From Klebsiella oxytoca (GTDB lineage Bacteria > Pseudomonadota > Gammaproteobacteria > Enterobacterales > Enterobacteriaceae): a stretch of DNA of 64,000 bases. The stretch lies in the NCBI RefSeq assembly GCF_009707385.1, contig NZ_CP046115.1:806001-870000 (forward strand). The letters run 5' to 3'. Shown piece after piece: positions 57,888-64,000 of the stretch. Within the stretch, counting starts at the first letter, position 1. Each line of letters opens with the position of its first letter. A program made the position numbers and the translations under genes. Under the pieces are notes generated by a model, which saw only the letters and a list, made by a program, of their open reading frames with translations, ran no database searches and was not told where the DNA came from.

Positions 57888-60800
57888 ATGCCAAAACGTA
57901 CAGATATAAAAAGTATCCTGATTCTGGGCGCGGGCCCGATTGTTATCGGTCAGGCGTGCGAGTTTGACTACTCTGGCGCTCAGGCGTGTAAAGCGCTGCG
58001 TGAAGAGGGCTACCGCGTCATTCTGGTGAACTCCAACCCGGCCACTATCATGACCGACCCGGAAATGGCCGATGCCACCTACATCGAGCCGATTCACTGG
58101 GAAGTGGTGCGCAAGATCATTGAGAAAGAGCGCCCGGATGCGGTTCTGCCGACCATGGGCGGCCAGACGGCGCTGAACTGCGCGCTGGAGCTGGAGCGTC
58201 AGGGCGTGCTGGCCGAATTCGGCGTGACCATGATTGGCGCCACCGCCGATGCGATTGATAAAGCGGAAGACCGTCGTCGCTTCGATGTGGCGATGAAGAA
58301 AATCGGCCTCGATACCGCGCGCTCCGGGATCGCACATACCATGGAAGAAGCGCTGGCGGTTGCCGCTGAAGTTGGCTTCCCGTGCATCATCCGTCCATCC
58401 TTTACCATGGGCGGCACCGGCGGCGGTATCGCCTACAACCGCGAAGAGTTTGAAGAAATCTGCGAGCGCGGCCTGGATCTGTCGCCAACCAACGAACTGC
58501 TGATTGATGAATCACTGATCGGCTGGAAAGAGTACGAGATGGAAGTGGTGCGTGATAAAAACGACAACTGCATCATCGTCTGCTCTATCGAAAACTTCGA
58601 CGCCATGGGCATTCATACCGGCGACTCTATCACCGTCGCGCCGGCGCAGACCCTGACCGATAAAGAGTACCAAATCATGCGTAACGCCTCGATGGCGGTA
58701 CTGCGTGAAATCGGTGTGGAAACCGGCGGTTCCAACGTCCAGTTCTCGGTGAACCCGAAAGATGGTCGCCTGATCGTTATCGAAATGAACCCACGCGTAT
58801 CGCGTTCATCGGCGCTGGCCTCGAAAGCCACCGGCTTCCCGATCGCCAAAGTTGCCGCCAAGCTGGCGGTAGGCTACACCCTCGACGAGCTGATGAACGA
58901 TATCACCGGCGGCCGTACTCCGGCGTCGTTCGAGCCGTCCATCGACTACGTAGTCACCAAAATTCCACGCTTTAACTTCGAGAAATTCGTTGGCGCTAAC
59001 GACCGCCTGACCACCCAGATGAAATCAGTGGGTGAAGTGATGGCGATTGGTCGTACCCAGCAGGAGTCCCTGCAGAAAGCCCTGCGCGGCCTGGAAGTGG
59101 GCGCCACCGGTTTCGACCCGAAAGTGAGCCTGGATGACCCGGAAGCGCTGACTAAAATCCGCCGCGAGCTTAAAGACGCTGGCGCGGAGCGTATCTGGTA
59201 CATCGCTGACGCTTTCCGCGCCGGTCTGTCCGTTGACGGCGTCTTCAACCTGACCAATATCGACCGCTGGTTCCTGGTACAGATTGAAGAGCTGGTGCGT
59301 CTGGAAGAGAAAGTGACCGAAGTGGGAATTACCGGCCTCGATGCCGACTTCCTGCGTCAGCTCAAGCGTAAAGGCTTTGCCGATGCGCGTCTGGCGAAGC
59401 TGGCGGGCGTCCGCGAAGCGGAAATCCGCAAGCTGCGCGACCAGTATGACCTGCACCCGGTCTACAAGCGCGTGGATACCTGCGCGGCGGAATTTGCTAC
59501 CGACACCGCCTATATGTACTCCACATATGAAGATGAGTGCGAAGCCAATCCGTCCGTTGACCGCGACAAAATCATGGTGCTCGGCGGCGGCCCGAACCGT
59601 ATCGGCCAGGGCATCGAATTCGACTACTGCTGCGTACACGCCTCCCTGGCGCTGCGCGAAGACGGCTACGAGACCATTATGGTCAACTGTAACCCGGAAA
59701 CCGTCTCTACTGACTACGACACCTCCGACCGTCTCTATTTCGAGCCGGTGACCCTGGAAGACGTGCTGGAAATCGTGCGCATCGAGAAGCCGAAAGGCGT
59801 TATCGTGCAGTACGGCGGCCAGACGCCGCTGAAGCTGGCGCGCGCGCTGGAAGCGGCAGGCGTACCGGTTATCGGTACCAGCCCGGACGCTATCGACCGC
59901 GCGGAAGACCGTGAGCGCTTCCAGCACGCGGTTGACCGCCTGAAGCTGAAGCAGCCTGCAAACGCCACCGTCACCGCCATTGAACAAGCGGTGGAGAAGG
60001 CGAAAGAGATTGGCTACCCGCTGGTGGTGCGCCCGTCCTACGTTCTCGGCGGCCGGGCGATGGAAATCGTCTACGACGAAATCGACCTGCGTCGCTACTT
60101 CCAGACCGCTGTCAGCGTCTCCAACGATGCGCCGGTGCTGCTGGACCGCTTCCTTGACGATGCGGTTGAAGTCGACGTCGATGCCATCTGCGACGGTGAA
60201 ATGGTGCTGATTGGCGGCATTATGGAGCACATTGAGCAGGCGGGCGTGCACTCAGGTGACTCCGCGTGTTCGCTGCCGGCCTACACCCTGAGCCAGGAAA
60301 TTCAGGATGTGATGCGTGAGCAGGTGCAGAAGCTGGCCTTTGAGCTGCAGGTACGCGGCCTGATGAACGTGCAGTTCGCGGTCAAAAACAACGAAGTCTA
60401 CCTGATTGAAGTTAACCCGCGCGCGGCGCGTACCGTACCGTTCGTGTCGAAAGCCACCGGCGTACCGCTGGCGAAAGTCGCGGCGCGCGTGATGGCAGGC
60501 AAAACGCTGGCTCAGCAGGGCGTCACTAAAGAGATCATCCCGCCGTACTACTCGGTGAAAGAGGTGGTGCTGCCGTTTAACAAATTCCCGGGCGTTGACC
60601 CGCTGTTAGGGCCAGAAATGCGCTCTACCGGTGAAGTCATGGGCGTGGGCCGCACCTTCGCGGAGGCGTTCGCCAAGGCGCAGCTGGGCAGCAACTCGAC
60701 GATGAAGAAACAGGGACGCGCGCTGCTCTCCGTACGCGAAGGCGACAAAGAGCGCGTGGTGGATCTGGCGGCAAAACTGCTGAAGTTCGGCTTCGAGCTG

Positions 60801-61112
60801 GATGCCACCCACGGTACCGCGATTGTGCTGGGCGAAGCCGGTATCAATCCGCGTCTGGTGAACAAAGTGCATGAAGGCCGTCCGCACATTCAGGATCGTA
60901 TCAAGAATGGTGAATATACCTACATCATCAACACTACCGCAGGCCGTCAGGCGATTGAAGACTCCAAGCTGATTCGCCGTAGCGCCCTGCAGTATAAGGT
61001 GCACTACGACACCACGCTGAACGGCGGTTTCGCTACCGCAATGGCGCTGAATGCCAACGCGATGGAGAAAGTGACGTCGGTGCAGGAAATGCACGCGCAG
61101 ATTAAAAAGTAA
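57888..61112 (+). CDS. carB: CarB, carbamoyl-phosphate synthase large subunit
   Basis: A 1,074-residue enzyme with two homologous halves, each a biotin-carboxylase-like N domain and an ATP-grasp domain. They make carboxyphosphate and then carbamoyl phosphate for arginine and pyrimidine synthesis. The first half starts [20 protein letters not shown] and the second [18 protein letters not shown] (about residue 563). The allosteric domain (about 935-1074) includes [19 protein letters not shown] strong terminator follows. Confidence 0.98.
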   Translation: MPKRTDIKSILILGAGPIVIGQACEFDYSGAQACKALREEGYRVILVNSNPATIMTDPEMADATYIEPIHWEVVRKIIEKERPDAVLPTMGGQTALNCALELERQGVLAEFGVTMIGATADAIDKAEDRRRFDVAMKKIGLDTARSGIAHTMEEALAVAAEVGFPCIIRPSFTMGGTGGGIAYNREEFEEICERGLDLSPTNELLIDESLIGWKEYEMEVVRDKNDNCIIVCSIENFDAMGIHTGDSITVAPAQTLTDKEYQIMRNASMAVLREIGVETGGSNVQFSVNPKDGRLIVIEMNPRVSRSSALASKATGFPIAKVAAKLAVGYTLDELMNDITGGRTPASFEPSIDYVVTKIPRFNFEKFVGANDRLTTQMKSVGEVMAIGRTQQESLQKALRGLEVGATGFDPKVSLDDPEALTKIRRELKDAGAERIWYIADAFRAGLSVDGVFNLTNIDRWFLVQIEELVRLEEKVTEVGITGLDADFLRQLKRKGFADARLAKLAGVREAEIRKLRDQYDLHPVYKRVDTCAAEFATDTAYMYSTYEDECEANPSVDRDKIMVLGGGPNRIGQGIEFDYCCVHASLALREDGYETIMVNCNPETVSTDYDTSDRLYFEPVTLEDVLEIVRIEKPKGVIVQYGGQTPLKLARALEAAGVPVIGTSPDAIDRAEDRERFQHAVDRLKLKQPANATVTAIEQAVEKAKEIGYPLVVRPSYVLGGRAMEIVYDEIDLRRYFQTAVSVSNDAPVLLDRFLDDAVEVDVDAICDGEMVLIGGIMEHIEQAGVHSGDSACSLPAYTLSQEIQDVMREQVQKLAFELQVRGLMNVQFAVKNNEVYLIEVNPRAARTVPFVSKATGVPLAKVAARVMAGKTLAQQGVTKEIIPPYYSVKEVVLPFNKFPGVDPLLGPEMRSTGEVMGVGRTFAEAFAKAQLGSNSTMKKQGRALLSVREGDKERVVDLAAKLLKFGFELDATHGTAIVLGEAGINPRLVNKVHEGRPHIQDRIKNGEYTYIINTTAGRQAIEDSKLIRRSALQYKVHYDTTLNGGFATAMALNANAMEKVTSVQEMHAQIKK

Positions 61113-61126
61113 TTTCATCTGCGGAT

Positions 61127-61166
61127 AAAGCGCCTCCGGTGTTCAGCACCGGCGGCGCTTTTTTTT
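61127..61166 (+). terminator. carAB terminator
   Basis: AAAGCGCCTCCGGTG (61127-61141) pairs with CACCGGCGGCGCTTT (61147-61161) with a single mismatch, followed by a T-run. Confidence 0.93.
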
Positions 61167-61254
61167 GCGTTGCGATAATTTTTGGCTGAATAAAAGTGAC
61201 TATGCTTGCTGGCATTAATCTCTCACTTTCACAAATGCAATCAGGGATGGATGT

Positions 61255-62139
61255 ATGGCAATTCTGTTATTTGACTGGGGCGGCAGCGCGATTAAGTACG
61301 GTATCTGGCAGCAGGGCGCGTTAACCGATACTGCGGCCATCAAGACGCCAGCCAGCTGGCCCGAAATGAAGACGTTGCTGCTGAACATCTGCCAGCAGTT
61401 TCAGCAGCGCTATGATATTGAGGGGGTCTCCGTCAGCGCGCCGGGAAGCGTTGATGATCGGCGCGGGATTATTGGCGGACTGAGCGCTATTCCTTATATC
61501 CATCACTTTGCCATTGTCGATGAGCTGACGGCATTGTTCGCGCTCCCGGTATGCATTGAGAACGACGCCAATTCCGCCGGCATCGCTGAAGCGGCGCTGG
61601 GCGCAGGCCGCGACTATCAACATGTGCTGTTTGTGATCGTTGGTTCCGGCGTGGGTGGCGCCATTGTTGAAAACAAAGTCCTGCGACGTGGCAGCCACCG
61701 CTATGCCGGGGAGTTTGGTCTGATGACGCTTCACGACGGACAAACCTTTAGCGAGCTGGCGACCGCCGTGGCGATGGCGCGACGCTATGCGCGGCGAATG
61801 TCTCTGGCAGCAGATTCGGTCTCGGGCGCGGACGTTTTTCGCCTGGCGGAGGAAGGCGACGATATTGCCCGTCAGGAAGTGGCGCTGTTTTATCACTGGA
61901 TGGCGGTAGGCTTACTCAATTTGCAGGTGTGCTACGACCCTGACTGTCTGATTATCGGCGGCGGCATCTCCGCCAGCGATAAGATTTTAAGCGGCATTAA
62001 GCAACGCCTGGCTGAACTGGCAAATGAAAAAGCGTTAACGGAATTTCTACCGCACGTGGTGTTCTGCCAGTACCGCAACGAGGCTAACCTGATCGGCGCG
62101 GCGGTGAACTTCGAACAAAAACAGGGGGCTCGGCGCTAA
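61255..62139 (+). CDS. ROK-family sugar kinase-like protein
   Basis: A 294-residue protein of the ROK (repressor, ORF, kinase) family without the N-terminal helix-turn-helix of ROK repressors, so probably a sugar kinase. Family landmarks are VSAPGSVDD, the catalytic-type IENDANSAGIAEAALGAG, GSGVGGAIVENKVLRRG and the late IIGGGIS. The phosphate loop is DWGGSAIK where DxGGTxxK is usual. The Cys/His zinc cluster of most ROK proteins is missing (GEFGLMTLHDG in its place). The substrate is unknown. It stands alone between carB and a lipoprotein gene. Confidence 0.82.
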   Translation: MAILLFDWGGSAIKYGIWQQGALTDTAAIKTPASWPEMKTLLLNICQQFQQRYDIEGVSVSAPGSVDDRRGIIGGLSAIPYIHHFAIVDELTALFALPVCIENDANSAGIAEAALGAGRDYQHVLFVIVGSGVGGAIVENKVLRRGSHRYAGEFGLMTLHDGQTFSELATAVAMARRYARRMSLAADSVSGADVFRLAEEGDDIARQEVALFYHWMAVGLLNLQVCYDPDCLIIGGGISASDKILSGIKQRLAELANEKALTEFLPHVVFCQYRNEANLIGAAVNFEQKQGARR

Positions 62140-62242
62140 CAGACCACTTCAGAGAGTTCTGGTTTTCTCTCCCCAGTCAGTCAGCTAGCCTAAAGTGGTT
62201 AGGGTGATAATGAATATGACTGAATAACGGGAGAGAAACATC

Positions 62243-62476
62243 ATGCACTATAAGCCACTCACCGCTGCTATTTTTGCCGCTGCCGCACTTTTCACCGTGG
62301 CCGGCTGTTCATCTAATCAGTCGCTAAAAACGACCGACGGCAAAACTATTGTCACCGATGGCAAACCGCAGGTGGATGACGACACCGGTCTGGTGTCCTA
62401 CAAAAACGCGGAAACCGGCCGTACCGAGCAGATCAATCGTGATCAGGTGAAGTCTATGGACGAGCTGGATAACTAA
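62243..62476 (+). CDS. YgdI/YgdR-type small lipoprotein (DUF903)
   Basis: A 77-residue lipoprotein precursor. The lipobox is TVAGC with the modified Cys22, followed by SSNQ. The rest is the DUF903 pattern: TDGKTIVTDGKPQVDDDTG, YKNAETGRTEQINRDQV. Proteins of this family (YgdI, YgdR) are outer-membrane-type small lipoproteins of unknown function. A GGGAGAG ribosome site lies before the ATG. Confidence 0.88.
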   Translation: MHYKPLTAAIFAAAALFTVAGCSSNQSLKTTDGKTIVTDGKPQVDDDTGLVSYKNAETGRTEQINRDQVKSMDELDN

Positions 62477-62625
62477 GCGTTATTCATGGCCCCGTACCGC
62501 GGGGTCACGCCTGTCTTGCCGATCCACACCCTGAATGAGAGATAAATCACACATATCATTGTAAGCGATTCAATTAACTGTCTACACTCTTGCTGATTAC
62601 AACAAGAGCTAACGCAGGCTAATCA

Positions 62626-63159
62626 ATGATCCTCATAATTTATGCGCACCCTTATCCGCAGCACTCGCATGCGAATAAGCGGATGCTTGAGCAGGCAGGG
62701 ACGCTTGATGGCGTAGAGATACGCTCCCTCTATCAACTTTACCCCGATTTTAATATTGATATCGCCGCCGAGCAGGCTGCGCTGGCCCGTGCCGATCTGG
62801 TTATCTGGCAGCATCCGATGCAGTGGTACAGCGTGCCGCCGTTGCTGAAGCTATGGATGGATAAGGTGCTTTCGCACGGTTGGGCGTACGGGCATAACGG
62901 TATCGCGCTACGCGGTAAATCGCTGATGTGGGCGGTGACCACCGGCGGTGGAGAAAGCCACTTTGATATTGGTTCTTTCCCCGGCTTTGACGTTCTGGCA
63001 CAGCCGCTGCAGGCGACCGGCCTGTACTGCGGCATGAAATGGCTGCCGCCGTTCGCGATGCATTGCACCTTTATTTGCGATGACGAAACCCTTCAGGCGC
63101 AGGCGCGCCGCTACCGGCAACGCTTAATTGAATGGCAGGAGGCGCACAATAATGGATAG
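62626..63159 (+). CDS. kefF: KefF, ancillary quinone oxidoreductase of KefC
   Basis: A 177-residue flavodoxin-fold FMN protein that is required for full KefC activity and has quinone reductase activity. Motifs are [20 protein letters not shown] at the N-terminus, [18 protein letters not shown], and TTGGGESHF. The start at 62626 matches the family. It overlaps the kefC start by 8 bp, so they are translationally coupled. Confidence 0.95.
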   Translation: MILIIYAHPYPQHSHANKRMLEQAGTLDGVEIRSLYQLYPDFNIDIAAEQAALARADLVIWQHPMQWYSVPPLLKLWMDKVLSHGWAYGHNGIALRGKSLMWAVTTGGGESHFDIGSFPGFDVLAQPLQATGLYCGMKWLPPFAMHCTFICDDETLQAQARRYRQRLIEWQEAHNNG

Positions 63160-64000
63160 TCATACGCTGATACAGGCGCTCATTTATTTAGGATCAGCCG
63201 CGCTGATCGTGCCGATTGCCGTGCGTCTTGGCCTGGGGTCGGTGCTCGGCTATTTAATTGCCGGCTGTATTATTGGCCCGTGGGGGCTGAGGTTGGTCAC
63301 CGACGCCGAAGCAATTTTGCACTTTGCGGAAATTGGCGTGGTGCTGATGCTTTTTGTTATCGGCCTCGAGCTGGATCCCCAGCGTCTGTGGAAACTGCGC
63401 GCCTCGGTGTTCGGCGGCGGAGCGCTGCAGATGGTGGTCTGCGGCGTGCTGATCGGCCTGTTCTGCATGTTGCTTGGCCTGCGCTGGCAGGTTGCTGAGT
63501 TAATTGGCATGACGCTGGCGCTCTCCTCAACGGCGATTGCCATGCAGGCGATGAACGAGCGTAACCTGACGGTAACCCAGTTGGGCCGAAGCGCCTTTGC
63601 GGTGCTGCTGTTTCAGGATATCGCGGCGATTCCACTGGTGGCGATGATCCCGCTGCTGGCGGCGAGCGGCGGATCGACGACGCTGGGGGCGTTTGCGCTC
63701 TCGGCGCTGAAAGTCGCCGGCGCGCTGGCGCTGGTGGTGGCTCTCGGACGCTATCTGACCCGACCAATGCTGCGTTTTGTCGCGCGCTCTGGCCTGCGCG
63801 AAGTGTTCAGCGCCGTGGCCCTGTTCCTGGTATTTGGCTTCGGACTGCTGCTGGAAGAGGTGGGGCTATCGATGGCGATGGGAGCATTCCTGGCCGGGGT
63901 GCTGCTGGCGAGCTCGGAGTACCGTCACGCGCTGGAAAGCGATATTGAACCGTTTAAGGGGTTGTTGTTGGGGCTGTTTTTTATCGGCGTCGGGATGTCT
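63152..64000 (+). CDS. kefC: KefC, glutathione-regulated K+/H+ antiporter (partial, C-terminus outside window)
   Basis: The first 283 codons of a CPA2-family antiporter that exports potassium and acidifies the cytoplasm in response to glutathione adducts of electrophiles. Seen are [21 protein letters not shown] (start region), [33 protein letters not shown], and [14 protein letters not shown]. The C-terminal RCK domain that binds NAD and glutathione lies outside. The start overlaps kefF by 8 bp. Confidence 0.95.
   Translation, partial: MDSHTLIQALIYLGSAALIVPIAVRLGLGSVLGYLIAGCIIGPWGLRLVTDAEAILHFAEIGVVLMLFVIGLELDPQRLWKLRASVFGGGALQMVVCGVLIGLFCMLLGLRWQVAELIGMTLALSSTAIAMQAMNERNLTVTQLGRSAFAVLLFQDIAAIPLVAMIPLLAASGGSTTLGAFALSALKVAGALALVVALGRYLTRPMLRFVARSGLREVFSAVALFLVFGFGLLLEEVGLSMAMGAFLAGVLLASSEYRHALESDIEPFKGLLLGLFFIGVGMS

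Noticed and set aside
59025..60251. A 408-codon minus-strand open frame
   Set aside because: Antisense to carB, no start context and no recognisable domain.

Overview
The window is a chromosomal stretch of a gamma-proteobacterium of the family Enterobacteriaceae, most likely of the Klebsiella/Raoultella type. Gene order (yjjX-gpmB-rob-creABCD-arcA-lasT-thrLABC-yaaA-yaaJ-talB-mog-satP-dnaKJ ... nhaAR-rpsT-ribF-ileS-lspA-fkpB-ispH-rihC ... dapB-carAB ... kefFC) is the start-of-map backbone shared by Escherichia, Salmonella and Klebsiella. A complete anaerobic citrate-fermentation locus between rihC and dapB, with products that read like those known from Klebsiella pneumoniae, points to Klebsiella-type organisms. 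The genus call is inference from recalled protein sequences, not a database search.

Layout. 1-8.3 kb: nucleotide and metabolic housekeeping, the Rob regulator, the CreABCD two-component locus with a CreB-type tag in front of creD, ArcA and LasT. 8.5-13.4 kb: the threonine operon with its leader peptide and attenuator. 13.4-19.6 kb: yaaA, yaaJ, talB, mog, an MHS-type transporter and the acetate/succinate channel satP. 19.5-23.9 kb: dnaKJ behind a sigma-32 promoter.

23.9-30.5 kb: an AT-richer accessory block between dnaJ and nhaA. It carries a LysR regulator, a small three-helix holin-like protein, a GH108 muramidase, a membrane-tethered ToxR-like winged-helix protein, and a 700-residue GH18 chitinase with a CBM5/12 domain and no signal peptide. 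A Crp/IprA-like regulator lies further downstream. Holin plus peptidoglycan hydrolase plus signal-less chitinase is the gene content expected of a holin/muramidase-dependent (type 10-like) protein release system, and this is the most interesting part of the window. Two copies of a perfect dyad sit 22 bp apart in the divergent promoter region between the ToxR-like gene and the chitinase.

30.9-42.5 kb: nhaAR, rpsT, the ribF-ileS-lspA-fkpB-ispH cluster, rihC, a DUF805 protein overlapping a convergent LysR gene, and an AlaX-type editing protein. 42.6-55.2 kb: citrate fermentation. CitA/CitB sense citrate, CitS imports it, citrate lyase (CitDEF, with CitC and CitG for the prosthetic group) splits it to acetate and oxaloacetate, and the sodium pump OadGAB decarboxylates oxaloacetate. 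A REP cluster and a MITE-like repeat sit in this locus. 55.4-64 kb: dapB, carAB with PurR- and ArgR-like sites, a ROK-family protein, a YgdI/YgdR-type lipoprotein, kefF and the start of kefC. I saw no rRNA or tRNA gene, CRISPR array, insertion sequence or prophage.
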